A stretch of DNA of 34,849 nt from Salinarimonas sp051117315 (GCA_051117315.1 JBNPEA010000056.1:1-34849); one strand, 5' to 3'. Shown: positions 8,863 to 16,456, counted from the stretch's first letter. Notes: generated by a model not told the origin, from the letters alone. Numbers and translations are program-made.

Positions 8863-9386
8863 GGGCGCGGCCCGGTGCCGGGGTCGGGACCGATCCGGGC
8901 CGGATCGCGGTCCGGGCGCCCCGCCGAGCGGCCGGACACCGCCCAGTAGACGAGCCCCGCCACGGCGCCGGTGACGAACAGGATCGCGGTCAGCCGCCCT
9001 TCCGCGGGCATCGCCGCCGCCTCGCCGGCGCCCCCGCGGGCGATCCAGGGCACCGCGGCCGTCAGTGCCGCGGCGAGCCCGCCGTAGACGACGAGCGATC
9101 GCGCCCCGACGATCTCGCCGACGGCGGAGACCAGCGTCACCGGCGCGATCACGAGCACGGTCGCGAGCATCCAGAAGCCGAGGAACAGCGTCTCGACCAC
9201 CGGCGCGGGATCGCCGCCAGCGGCGGCGATGCGGAAGATGGCCTCGAAGGCGGACAACCCGATCCGCGCGATGGTCTCGCGCGCGGCGGGATCGTTCAGG
9301 ACGCCGATCGCGAGCGCCATCGCGCCCGCGGGGATCGCGAGCAGGAGCCCGACGAGCCAGAAGGCGAGGCGCGAGAGCGCGTGCAC
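8859..9386 (-). CDS. Multi-pass membrane protein of unknown function
   Basis: A 175-residue hydrophobic protein with about four predicted membrane segments: residues 8-30 (FWLVGLLLAIPAGAMALAIG), about 65-90 (LFLGFWMLATVLVIAPVTLVS), about 97-113, and about 135-152 (LTAILFVTGAVAGLVYWAV). The tail is rich in Arg, Asp, Gly and Pro. It starts at GTG, 7 bases after the rlmN stop, and its stop overlaps the mnmE start, so rlmN, this gene and mnmE form one tight operon. I do not recognise a named family. Its link to the two tRNA/rRNA modification genes is positional only. Confidence 0.8.
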   Translation of the reverse strand: MHALSRLAFWLVGLLLAIPAGAMALAIGVLNDPAARETIARIGLSAFEAIFRIAAAGGDPAPVVETLFLGFWMLATVLVIAPVTLVSAVGEIVGARSLVVYGGLAAALTAAVPWIARGGAGEAAAMPAEGRLTAILFVTGAVAGLVYWAVSGRSAGRPDRDPARIGPDPGTGPRP

Positions 9387-9393
9387 CGGCGCC

Positions 9394-10719
9394 TCAGTCC
9401 CCGGCCTCGGCGGCCGCCGCCGCGTAGATGCCCTCCGCGCCGATGCCGCTCTCCAGCATCATCCGGGCGCGGGCGCGCAGCTTCTCGGTCTCGCTCTTCA
9501 GCTGGCCGCAGGCGGCGAGGATGTCGCGGCCGCGCGGCGTGCGCACCGGCGAGGCGTAGCCCGCGCGGTAGACGATCTCGGAGAAGCGCTCGATCCGCTC
9601 CCAGGAGGAGCATTCGTACTTGGAGCCGGGCCACGGGTTGAACGGGATCAGGTTGATCTTCGCGGGGATGCCCTGGAGCAGCTTGACGAGCGCGCGCGCG
9701 TCGGCGTCGGTGTCGTTGACGCCGTCGAGCATGACGTACTCGAAGGTGATGCGCCGCGCGTTCGAGAGGCCGGGATAGTCCCGGCAGGCCTGCATCAGCG
9801 CGGCGATCGGGTATTTCTTGTTGAGCGGCACCAGCGTGTTGCGCAGCTCGTCGCGCACGGCGTGGAGCGAGATCGCGAGCGCGCTGTGTGCCTCCTCGCC
9901 GAGCCGGCCGATCTGCGGCACGACGCCGGAGGTCGACACCGTGATGCGCCGACGCGAGAGGCCCAGCCCCTCGTTGTCCGCCAGCACGCCGATCGCGGCG
10001 ACCACGTTGTCCGTGTTGTAGAGCGGCTCGCCCATGCCCATGAAGACGATGTTCGTCACGAAACGTCCGCCGTCGGTGGGCACGAAGGCGCCCTCCGGCG
10101 GGGTCGCGTCGGGCCAGTCCCCCAGGCGGTCGCGGGCGACGACGAGCTGGGCCGCGATCTCGGCGGAGGTGAGGTTGCGCACGAGCTTCTGCGTGCCGGT
10201 GTGGCAGAAGGAGCAGGTGAGCGTGCAGCCGACCTGGGAGGAGACGCACAGCGTGCCGCGGTCGCTCTCGGGAATGTAGACGCACTCGATCTCGGCGCCC
10301 TTGTCGTGGGGGCCGGTCGAGGGCATGCGCAGGAGCCACTTGCGGGTCCCGTCCTTCGAGACCTGCTCGGAGACGACCTCCGGGCGCGCCAGCGTGTAGT
10401 GCTCGGCGAGCAGCGCGCGCAGGTGCTTGGAGACGTTCGTCATCGCGGCGAAGTCGCGCGCGCCGCGGAAGTAGATCCAGTGCCAGATCTGCGCGACGCG
10501 CATCTTCGCCTCGCGCTCGGGCACGCCCGCCTCGAGCAGGCGCTGCTTCAGCTCGTCGCGGGTGAGCCCGACGAGCGAGGGCTGGCCGGCCTGGGCGCCC
10601 GGCGCGAGATCGAGCTCGGCCGGCTTCTCGATGGCGACCTTGTCGATGGCGGTGGCCTCGACGCCGTCGAGGGCGGGCGCGTTCGGGTTCCGGCGCGCGA
10701 TGTCGAGCGCGTGGGGCAT
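9394..10719 (-). CDS. rlmN: Dual-specificity 23S rRNA (A2503)/tRNA (A37) methyltransferase RlmN
   Basis: A 441-residue radical-SAM methyltransferase that methylates C2 of A2503 in 23S rRNA and A37 of some tRNAs. The radical-SAM cluster motif CTLTCSFC (C-x3-C-x2-C) is followed by FCHTGTQK. Other family segments are QIWHWIYFRG, VSSQVGC, GMGEPLYN, SLHA and EYVMLDGVND, with a late Cys in KYECSSWERIERF matching the methyl-carrying cysteine region. The frame is open to 10935, but the ATG at 10719 gives a normal start for alphaproteobacterial RlmN, including a divergent leader of about 55 residues. An AAGG lies about 10 bases upstream. It is first in an operon with the membrane protein and mnmE. Confidence 0.96.
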   Translation of the reverse strand: MPHALDIARRNPNAPALDGVEATAIDKVAIEKPAELDLAPGAQAGQPSLVGLTRDELKQRLLEAGVPEREAKMRVAQIWHWIYFRGARDFAAMTNVSKHLRALLAEHYTLARPEVVSEQVSKDGTRKWLLRMPSTGPHDKGAEIECVYIPESDRGTLCVSSQVGCTLTCSFCHTGTQKLVRNLTSAEIAAQLVVARDRLGDWPDATPPEGAFVPTDGGRFVTNIVFMGMGEPLYNTDNVVAAIGVLADNEGLGLSRRRITVSTSGVVPQIGRLGEEAHSALAISLHAVRDELRNTLVPLNKKYPIAALMQACRDYPGLSNARRITFEYVMLDGVNDTDADARALVKLLQGIPAKINLIPFNPWPGSKYECSSWERIERFSEIVYRAGYASPVRTPRGRDILAACGQLKSETEKLRARARMMLESGIGAEGIYAAAAAEAGD

Positions 10720-10752
10720 GGGCCTGTGACCTTCGTGTCTCGTGATCCGGCT

Positions 10753-10758
10753 CATATA
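10753..10758 (-). promoter_or_regulatory. Candidate -10 box for the rlmN operon
   Basis: TATATG on the minus strand, about 27-30 bases of leader before the rlmN ATG. An upstream CTCACG at 18-base spacing is a weak -35. The identical hexamer precedes mnmG. Confidence 0.3.
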
Positions 10759-10857
10759 GGGGAAAATCGCGGCGAGCGTGAGTCCCTCGGGGACGGGCGA
10801 TGGCCAGCTGACGGGAGCGGAATGCGCGGCTACCCGCACGGGACAGTCGGTCGGGTG

Positions 10858-10886
10858 TTGACGTCGTATGGATGCGCGCGCATATT
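10858..10886 (+). promoter_or_regulatory. Candidate sigma-70 promoter facing an apparently gene-free stretch
   Basis: TTGACG (10858-10863), 17 bases and CATATT (10881-10886) match five and four of six consensus positions at the right spacing. No protein-coding gene follows on this strand; the downstream stretch ends in the hairpin at 11011-11044. Confidence 0.4.
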
Positions 10887-10892
10887 GCGGAT

Positions 10893-11050
10893 GCTCGAAG
10901 CGGTCAATCCGCCTCCTATCCACATCGCGGGACACGCGGCGTCACACGCGTCTACCGCAAACGCGAGACGCGGAGGTCCGGGCGTTGCGACGCTCGCCTT
11001 CGCCTAAGAAGAGACGCCGAGCCCTCCCGGGGGCTCGGCGTCTCCGTTCA
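10893..11050 (+). ncRNA. Candidate small RNA (about 150 nt)
   Basis: A transcript from the promoter at 10858-10886 would run about 150 bases to the strong hairpin at 11011-11044. It contains a CCTCC that could pair with ribosome-binding sites, a matching GGAGG further on, and a stem of CGCGTCT with AGACGCG around a 12-base loop. No long reading frame on this strand has a ribosome site. On this strand the hairpin is followed by TCCGTT rather than a good U-run, which weakens the case. It does not resemble SRP RNA, 6S RNA or tmRNA as I know them. Confidence 0.3.
11011..11044 (-). terminator. Perfect 14-bp hairpin, intrinsic terminator
   Basis: GAGACGCCGAGCCC (11011-11024), a 6-base loop and its exact complement (11031-11044). 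Read on the minus strand it is followed by TTCTT, as expected of a terminator for the small peptide gene that ends 12 bases earlier. Read on the plus strand it closes the candidate small RNA, so it may work in both directions. Confidence 0.7.
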
Positions 11051-11055
11051 CGGCC

Positions 11056-11136
11056 TCAGCGCACAGTCGCGACGAGGAGCGTGGCCATGATCTGCGCGAT
11101 CATGAGCACGACGACCGCAAGCTCGAAGCTGGTCAT
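11056..11136 (-). CDS. 26-residue hydrophobic membrane peptide
   Basis: A 26-codon frame starting MTSFELAVVVLM and ending VATVR: a short polar start, about 19 uninterrupted hydrophobic residues and a positively charged end, which is the shape of a single transmembrane microprotein. A full AGGAGG Shine-Dalgarno (within GGAAAGGAGG) stands 5 bases before the ATG, among the best ribosome sites in the window. The stop is 12 bases before a perfect terminator hairpin on the same strand. The frame stays open to 11301, but the ribosome site decides this start. It lies 179 bases after the EamA gene stop. Function unknown. A leader-peptide role for rlmN is possible but the composition suggests no attenuation codons. 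Confidence 0.6.
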   Translation of the reverse strand: MTSFELAVVVLMIAQIMATLLVATVR

Positions 11137-11272
11137 GACAGCCTCCTTTCCGCCCGCCGGCTCGGATTGGCCGTGCACCGTCACGCGCACGGCCGCCGCC
11201 TCGCCGGGCGTAGCCGCGGAAACTCCGGGGCGTGCAGCGGCCCGCTCGGCCCGGAAAGGCTGCAGGCCGATC

Positions 11273-11301
11273 CTTATCGAGCAGCACACGCACAAGAGCA
11301 A
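11273..11301 (-). promoter_or_regulatory. Candidate promoter for the 26-residue peptide
   Basis: Minus strand TTGCTC (11296-11301), 17 bases, GATAAG (11273-11278). It lies in an AT-richer pocket just after the EamA stop, giving a leader of about 130 bases. Matches are three and four of six. Confidence 0.25.
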
Positions 11302-11315
11302 GATACGTCGTCTAT

Positions 11316-12242
11316 TTATCTAAGACGCACCCACCGCGCCGCGGCCGCTCGCGGGAGCCGGCCGTCGATCGCGGCGAGGCCGAGACCGATCAGGGTCATG
11401 CCGACGAGGTGCTTGGGCGCCAGCGTCTCGCCCAGCACGAGGACGCCGAGCAGGATCGCGCTCACCGGTACGAGGAAGGTGACGAGGAGGAGGTTCGTCG
11501 CGCCCGCGGTGGCGAGCAGGCGGAAATAGAGGATGTAGGCGAAGGCCGTGGAGACCAGCGCCACGCCCGCCAGGGACGCGACCGTCGCGAGGCTGGGGGC
11601 CGGGAGGGCGAAGGGGCGGTCGATCGCGAGCGCGAGCGGCACGAGCACGAGGGCGGAGGCGGCGAGCATGCCCGCCGCGGTCGCCATCGGCGCCACGCCC
11701 AGGTCGGCGAAGCGCCGGCCGTAGACGCCCGACACGGCGTAGGAGACGGCCCCCGCGAGGCAGGCGAGCTGCGCGGCGACGCTCTCGCCGAGCCCGGAGA
11801 GCGCGGTGGGCCCGATCATGGCGACCACGCCGAGGAAGCCCACCGCGACGCCGGCCAGCCGAAGCGGCGTGATGCGCTCGTCGCGGGTGAAGACGTGCGC
11901 CACGAGGACCGCGAACAGCGGCGTCGTGGCGTTGAGGATCGCGGCGAGGCCGGATGCGATGTGCGTCTGTCCCCAGACGATCAGCGTGAACGGCACGGCG
12001 TTGTTCAGGACCCCCATGACGAGGAAGGCGACGAGCACCGCGCCGCGCAGCGGCAGCCGCTGCCCCCGCGCGGCGAGCACGATCTGCAGCGCGACCGCCG
12101 CCACGGCGACCCGCACGGCGACGACGGTCAGCGGCGGCAGCTCCGCCACCGCCACCGCGTTGAAGAAGAACGACCCGCCCCACACGAGCGCGAGGAGCAC
12201 GAGCATCGCCCACTGACGGGCGGACATGACGTTGGCGGGCAT
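11316..12242 (-). CDS. EamA/DMT family transporter next to the graspetide-type genes
   Basis: A 308-residue protein with ten hydrophobic helices arranged as two EamA repeats (first beginning near WAMLVLLALVWGGSFFF, second near AAQLACLAGAVSYAVSGVYGRRF). DMT superfamily members export amino acids, metabolites or small compounds across the inner membrane. The start at 12242 (MPANVMSARQ) is the first ATG of the frame; an inner ATG at 12227 is an alternative. It lies 71 bases downstream of the ATP-grasp ligase on the same strand, so it may be co-transcribed. Whether it exports the modified peptide is unproven: graspetide clusters more often carry ABC exporters, and EamA genes are common bystanders. 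Confidence 0.88.
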   Translation of the reverse strand: MPANVMSARQWAMLVLLALVWGGSFFFNAVAVAELPPLTVVAVRVAVAAVALQIVLAARGQRLPLRGAVLVAFLVMGVLNNAVPFTLIVWGQTHIASGLAAILNATTPLFAVLVAHVFTRDERITPLRLAGVAVGFLGVVAMIGPTALSGLGESVAAQLACLAGAVSYAVSGVYGRRFADLGVAPMATAAGMLAASALVLVPLALAIDRPFALPAPSLATVASLAGVALVSTAFAYILYFRLLATAGATNLLLVTFLVPVSAILLGVLVLGETLAPKHLVGMTLIGLGLAAIDGRLPRAAAARWVRLR

Positions 12243-12313
12243 CGGGGGCCTCGTGGTCCACAGCGGCGGGCGGGCCGCCTCGATAGGCGCCCGTCTGCGC
12301 CGGTGCCACCCGT

Positions 12314-13348
12314 TTACGCGCAGAGCGCGTCGACGAGGGACGCCGTGATCGGCGCCCCGGTCAATTGCTCGATCCACAGCCACTGCCCGCTCGGGTTCAC
12401 CTCGAGGAAGACGAAACCGCCGTCCGGCGTCTCGACGAAGTCGAGGCAGCCGAAGACCAGGCCCGCGGCGCGCATGAAGGTATCGATCCCCTCCGCCAGT
12501 GCCGCCGGAGGATCGAACAGCGCATGCCGCACGTCCTCGATGCGCGGGCGCAGGGCCATGCGGCGGAAGTCGACCGCCGTGTCCCCGGAATCCTGCGAGT
12601 GGATCCGGCAGGCGAAGATCCGCCCGGCCACGTAGGTGATCCGGACGTCGAACGCCTTCTCGACGTAGTCCTGGAAGATCACGGGAGCGTAGCGCAGGGC
12701 GTCGAGCTGTGCGGCCCTCTCGGGCGTGAGGATCTGGCTGAAGACCAGCTCCGCCGTTCCGGTGGCCTGCGCGCTCTCCGGCTCCACCTCGACGGCCTCG
12801 CCGAACCGTTGCTCGAGCGCGCGGGCGAAGTCCGCGCCCCCCGACGTGACGCCGGAGAGCGGCTTGAAGACGACGGGTCCCGCGGCCTCGGCGACGAAGG
12901 CGCGGACCGCCTGCGCGTCGTTGGTGACGAGCGTGCGGGGCACCGCGAAGCCGCACCGGCTCGCCAGAGCCAGCTGCGGCACCTTGCGGGCCCGCCGCTC
13001 TGCGTCGCGCGGGTTGACGAAGGCGCCGGTGACGAGATCGAGGAAGCCGTGCAGGAAGGCGCTCGCCTCGTCGACGACGAAGCCCTTGTCCTTGGGACGA
13101 AAGCCGCGCGGCACCGCCGGCCGGGCGGCGCGCCGCATCCACACCGCCGAGACGGCGCGGGTATCGACGCGACCGCGATCCGTCTCGATCAGCCCGTAGG
13201 GCTCGGCCCCGTCGAGCACGATGCGCCCCGCGCGGAACAGGGGAAACTCCTCGGTGTTGACCCGCGCCCACGCCGCGCCGCGCGCCTCGAGGCCGCGCAC
13301 GACGCCGTTGACCGATGGCTCGTGCAGGTGGGAGACGACGAGGATCAC
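12314..13348 (-). CDS. MvdD/RimK-type ATP-grasp ligase (probable graspetide synthetase)
   Basis: A 344-residue ATP-grasp enzyme. Seen: the N-terminal pre-ATP-grasp domain (MILVVSHLHEPSVNGVVRGLE); an ATP-binding Lys162 in VVFKPLSGVTSGG; the hinge and substrate strand FQDYVEKAFDVRITYVAGR with Asp234 and Arg236; Asp303 in FGCLDFVET; and the metal-binding end FLEVNPSGQWLWIE with Glu316 and Asn318. The NPxGQWxWIE ending is, from memory, typical of maturases that build microviridins and other graspetides by joining Ser, Thr or Lys side chains to Asp or Glu side chains; RimK itself differs there. The GTG start is one base after the stop of the 78-residue precursor-like gene (TGA-C-GTG), implying translational coupling. 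The peptide product and ring pattern are unknown. Confidence 0.85.
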   Translation of the reverse strand: MILVVSHLHEPSVNGVVRGLEARGAAWARVNTEEFPLFRAGRIVLDGAEPYGLIETDRGRVDTRAVSAVWMRRAARPAVPRGFRPKDKGFVVDEASAFLHGFLDLVTGAFVNPRDAERRARKVPQLALASRCGFAVPRTLVTNDAQAVRAFVAEAAGPVVFKPLSGVTSGGADFARALEQRFGEAVEVEPESAQATGTAELVFSQILTPERAAQLDALRYAPVIFQDYVEKAFDVRITYVAGRIFACRIHSQDSGDTAVDFRRMALRPRIEDVRHALFDPPAALAEGIDTFMRAAGLVFGCLDFVETPDGGFVFLEVNPSGQWLWIEQLTGAPITASLVDALCA

Positions 13349-13349
13349 G

Positions 13350-13586
13350 TCAGAAGCTGAACGTGGTATCGATTCCCGCGCTGCCGCTGCCGCCCGACGC
13401 CTCGACCTTCTCGCGCACCTCGTGGACCTCGAGCCCGCCGACCGCCTCCGAGAAGACGAGATCCGCGCTCTGCAGCCGGTCCCAGGCGGTCTTCTCCACG
13501 AAGGCGAGCACGAACGGGCGCGAATCGGCGCCCTCGGGCATGGGGAGCAGGAAGTCCCCCTTCTCGTCGGTGCCGTTCTCGCTCAT
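13350..13586 (-). CDS. Putative graspetide precursor peptide (78 aa)
   Basis: A 78-residue acidic peptide directly upstream of the ATP-grasp ligase. The leader (residues 1-48) carries DSRPFVLAFVEKTAWDRL; the PF-x-x-x-F pattern recalls the helix by which known graspetide leaders (PFFARFL in microviridins) dock on their ligase. The C-terminal part has Glu at 53, 56, 59 and 62, then a Gly/Ser linker (SGGSGSAG) and ends in DTTFSF, so it offers several carboxyl and hydroxyl partners. A GAGGGAGGG ribosome site lies about 8 bases before the ATG, and a candidate promoter lies upstream. There is no obvious double-Gly cleavage site other than GG at 50-51 and 65-66. It could instead be a small accessory protein, but position, size and leader motif favour a precursor. 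Confidence 0.65.
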   Translation of the reverse strand: MSENGTDEKGDFLLPMPEGADSRPFVLAFVEKTAWDRLQSADLVFSEAVGGLEVHEVREKVEASGGSGSAGIDTTFSF

Positions 13587-13621
13587 GGTCCGTCCCTCCC
13601 TCACGTCCGCGTCCCAACGGC

Positions 13622-13649
13622 AGTGTAGCGCCGGCACGCAGGCCGACAA
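13622..13649 (-). promoter_or_regulatory. Candidate promoter for the graspetide-type operon
   Basis: Minus strand TTGTCG (13644-13649), 16 bases, TACACT (13622-13627): four of six at each box. A start near 13615 gives a leader of about 29 bases to the precursor ATG. Confidence 0.4.
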
Positions 13650-13711
13650 TCGGGATGACTCCGGATTGAGCTGGCACGAGCGCCACGCGCGCGGTCTGCC
13701 GCACGAGGGCC

Positions 13712-14668
13712 TCACCGCGCCACCAGCACCTCGCGGCACGCGTCGGGAAGGTCCGCCAGCGTCTTCTCGCGGCGGCCGCCGCCCCCGCCCGGTCGCGGGT
13801 TCAGCACCTCGTCGGTGAACCACCAGTCGAGCGTGGCGTCGCAGCCGTCGCCGGGCGGGACGGGCGCCTGGGGCGTGCAGCCGTCCTCTCCCGCGGGGCA
13901 GGCGAGGCGGATGTGCATGTGGTAGTCGTGGCCCCAGAGCGGGCGCACCTTGCCGAGCCAGGAGCGGTCGCCAACGGTCTCGCGACACAGCGCCTGCTTG
14001 ATCGCGGCGTTGACGAACAGCCGCTCCACCCGTGGGTCGCGCGCCGCGAGCGCGATCAGCCGGGCGTGGGCCGGCGTCCAGACCGCGGGATCGACGTCGC
14101 GGCGGTCGGCACGCACGACGGAGGTCGCCATCATCGTCTCGCGCGCGGCACGGTCGACCCCGGCCTGCGGCATCGGGGTGAGCCAGACGTCGGCGTCGAG
14201 GCCGTTCTGGTGGGAGGCGTGGCCCCAGATCATCGGCCCGCCGCGCGGCTGCGCCAGGTCGCCGACGAGGAGCCCGGGCCAGCCGACAGCCTCGGGAGTC
14301 GCCGCGGCGAGGCGCTCGAGCAGCGCCACCAGGTCCGGATGGCCCCAGTTCCGGTTGCGCGACACGCGCATGACCCGCCAGCCCGGCCCGTCGACGGGAA
14401 GCGCCACGGAGCCGGCGATGCAGCCGGCGGCATAGGAGCCGAGCGCGCGGGCCGCGAGCGGAGCGGGGTCCGCGGCGCGGCCGAACAGCGCCTTGGCGGG
14501 GAGCGCGGGGTCGTGCGGGTTCGCCAGCGGCGGCAACGGCCGCGGGTCGAGCGTGCCGAGGGTCTGCGCCGAGGCTCCCGCGGGCAGGAGCGCGAGGGCG
14601 GCGGCGAGGAGGAGGGGCGGGAGGAGGCGGCTCGGTGCGTGTCTCATCGCACGAGGATCGGGCCGCAT
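13712..14668 (-). CDS. mepA: Penicillin-insensitive murein endopeptidase MepA
   Basis: A 318-residue secreted metallopeptidase of the LAS family that cuts the D-Ala-meso-DAP cross-links of peptidoglycan in the periplasm. A signal peptide is visible (LLPPLLLAAALALLPAGASA, cut before QTLG). Zinc-site motifs are HASHQNGLDADVW and HDYHMHIRLACP, and the paired cysteines expected of MepA are present (for example in SYAAGCIAG and ACREVL). The frame starts at ATG 14668; the ATG at 14647 (MRHAPSRLL) gives a more ordinary signal peptide and is equally likely. It is preceded by the gamma-glutamyltransferase gene on the same strand, 39 bases away, and followed by the unrelated graspetide-type operon after about 125 bases. 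Confidence 0.93.
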   Translation of the reverse strand: MRPDPRAMRHAPSRLLPPLLLAAALALLPAGASAQTLGTLDPRPLPPLANPHDPALPAKALFGRAADPAPLAARALGSYAAGCIAGSVALPVDGPGWRVMRVSRNRNWGHPDLVALLERLAAATPEAVGWPGLLVGDLAQPRGGPMIWGHASHQNGLDADVWLTPMPQAGVDRAARETMMATSVVRADRRDVDPAVWTPAHARLIALAARDPRVERLFVNAAIKQALCRETVGDRSWLGKVRPLWGHDYHMHIRLACPAGEDGCTPQAPVPPGDGCDATLDWWFTDEVLNPRPGGGGGRREKTLADLPDACREVLVAR

Positions 14669-14707
14669 GGTTGACGAAACCTTGCGGCCCGCGCGCCCGG
14701 TCGCCGC

Positions 14708-16456
14708 TCAGTCGCCGACGGCGAGGCCTTCCCGGCGCGGGTCGGCGCCGCCCAGCAGGCCCGCCGGGGTGACGACGATGGCGTGGATGCCGGACGTCAT
14801 CTCGGCGAGCCGGATCTCGTGACCGCGTGCCTCCAGCGCCTCGGCCCAGGCCGCGGCCGCGGTGCCCTCCTCGAGCTCGGTCGGGCCGTTGCGCGACAGG
14901 ACGGCGGGGAAGGCCGCCGCGGCCTGCGGGTCGAGGCCCCAGTCGAGCATGGCGACGAGGGACTTCACCACGTAGCCGATGATCCGGCTGCCGCCGGGCG
15001 AGCCGACGACGACGTAGAGCCGGCCGAAATTGTCGAGCACGATCGTCGGCGCCATCGACGAGCGCGGCCGCTTTCCGGCCTCGAGCCGGTTCGCCACCGG
15101 CCGCCCGTCCGCCTCCGGGCGGAAGGAGAAGTCGGTCAGCTCGTTGTTGAGGAGGAAGCCGCTCTGCGTCATCAGCCGGGCGCCGAAGGCGCTCTCGATG
15201 GTCGTCGTCAGCGAGACGGCATTGCCGTCGGCGTCGACGATCGAGACGTGGCTCGTGCCGGTCGAGGTGTCGATCGAGGGCGCGAGCCGGCCCTCGCGCT
15301 GGAAGGGCGGCGCGCCGGGCTCGGCCCGGCCCATCGAGGCGTCGATCTCGATCAGCGCCGCCCGCTCTGCGCGGTAGCCCTCGTCGAGCAGGCCGCGCAC
15401 CGGCACCGAGACGAAGTCCGCGTCGGCGACGTAGTGGTTGCGATCCGCGAAGGCGAGGCGGCTCGCCTCGGAGACGACGTGCGCCGCCTCCGGCCCCGGC
15501 CCCATGGCGGCGAGGTCGTAGCCCTCGATCAACCCCAGGATCTGCCCCACCGCGATCGCGCCGGAGGAGGGCGGGCCCATGCCGCAGACCTCGTAGACGC
15601 GGTAGGGGACGCAGACCGGCTCGCGGGCGACGACGCGGTAGCCGGCGAGGTCCTCGAGCGTGATGTCGCCCGGATTGCCCGGGTGGCCGGTCACCGTGTC
15701 GACGATGTCCTGGGCCACCGCGCCCGCGTAGAACGCGGAGACGCCCCGGCTCGCCATGGCGCGCAGCGTCTCGGCCAGCGCCGGATTCTTCAGCATCGTG
15801 CCCACCGGAAGGGGGCTGCCGTCCTCCTGGTAGTAGAGCGCGCGCGCCCGCGGATCCTCGCGCAGCGCCGGGTCGCCGTCGAGCAGCGCGTGCAGCCGGG
15901 CCGAGACCGGGAAGCCGTCCTCGGCGAGGCGGATCGGGATCGTGAACAGGCTCTCCCACGGCAGCCGGCCGAAGCGGGCGTGCGCCTCCGCGAGCAGCGC
16001 CGGCGTCCCGGGCACGCCCACCGAGAGCCCGCCGACGACCGCCTCCATGAACGGCATCGGCTCCCCGTCGGGGCCGAGGAAGCGCTCGGGCGTCGCGGCC
16101 GCCGGCGCCGTCTCGCGGCCGTCCAGCGTGATCAGGTCGGAGCGGTCCGCGTCCCAGTGCACGAGGAAGGCACCGCCGCCGATGCCGGAGCTCTGCGGCT
16201 CGACGATGTTGAGGACGAGCTGCGTCGTCACCATCGAGTCCACCGCGCTGCCCCCGGCCCGCAGGATGGCGAGCCCCGCCTCGGCGGCGATCGGGTTCGC
16301 GGCGACGACCATCCGGCGCTCGGCGCGCACGAGGTCGCGATCCGCGACGCCGGTGGCGGCCTCGGGCGCGGGGGCGAGCTCCGCGGTCTGGGCCCGCGCG
16401 AGCTGGGGCGTCGCGAGCGCGACGACGAGCGAGAAGAACAGGGTGGCGTGCCGCAT
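14708..16456 (-). CDS. ggt: Gamma-glutamyltransferase (periplasmic)
   Basis: A 582-residue Ntn hydrolase precursor that transfers or hydrolyses the gamma-glutamyl group of glutathione. It has a signal peptide (MRHATLFFSLVVALATPQLARA). Family segments are MVVAANPIAAEAGLAILRAGGSAVDS, SGIGGGAFLVHWD, LDGRETAP, GVPGTPALL and MGPPSSGA. The auto-cleavage site and nucleophile is Thr in TSTGTSHVSIVD (about residue 401), and the oxyanion region is KRPRSSMAPTIV with VVGSPGGSRI. The proenzyme would be cut before that Thr into large and small subunits. The start is supported by AAGGAGA about 8 bases before the ATG. The first ATG of the open frame, at 16576, lies further upstream and would spoil the signal peptide. 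Confidence 0.95.
   Translation of the reverse strand: MRHATLFFSLVVALATPQLARAQTAELAPAPEAATGVADRDLVRAERRMVVAANPIAAEAGLAILRAGGSAVDSMVTTQLVLNIVEPQSSGIGGGAFLVHWDADRSDLITLDGRETAPAAATPERFLGPDGEPMPFMEAVVGGLSVGVPGTPALLAEAHARFGRLPWESLFTIPIRLAEDGFPVSARLHALLDGDPALREDPRARALYYQEDGSPLPVGTMLKNPALAETLRAMASRGVSAFYAGAVAQDIVDTVTGHPGNPGDITLEDLAGYRVVAREPVCVPYRVYEVCGMGPPSSGAIAVGQILGLIEGYDLAAMGPGPEAAHVVSEASRLAFADRNHYVADADFVSVPVRGLLDEGYRAERAALIEIDASMGRAEPGAPPFQREGRLAPSIDTSTGTSHVSIVDADGNAVSLTTTIESAFGARLMTQSGFLLNNELTDFSFRPEADGRPVANRLEAGKRPRSSMAPTIVLDNFGRLYVVVGSPGGSRIIGYVVKSLVAMLDWGLDPQAAAAFPAVLSRNGPTELEEGTAAAAWAEALEARGHEIRLAEMTSGIHAIVVTPAGLLGGADPRREGLAVGD

Noticed and set aside
9229..11007. 592-codon plus-strand open frame, and similar long open frames opposite mnmG, mnmE, ggt and others
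   Set aside because: Shadows of real genes in a very GC-rich genome: Arg/Ala/Gly-rich or His/Asp-rich translations, no recognisable domains, and directly antisense to well-identified genes.
10893..11050. Candidate small RNA considered as SRP RNA, 6S RNA or tmRNA
   Set aside because: No SRP GGAA-loop motif, no 6S open-bubble layout and no tRNA-like ends visible.
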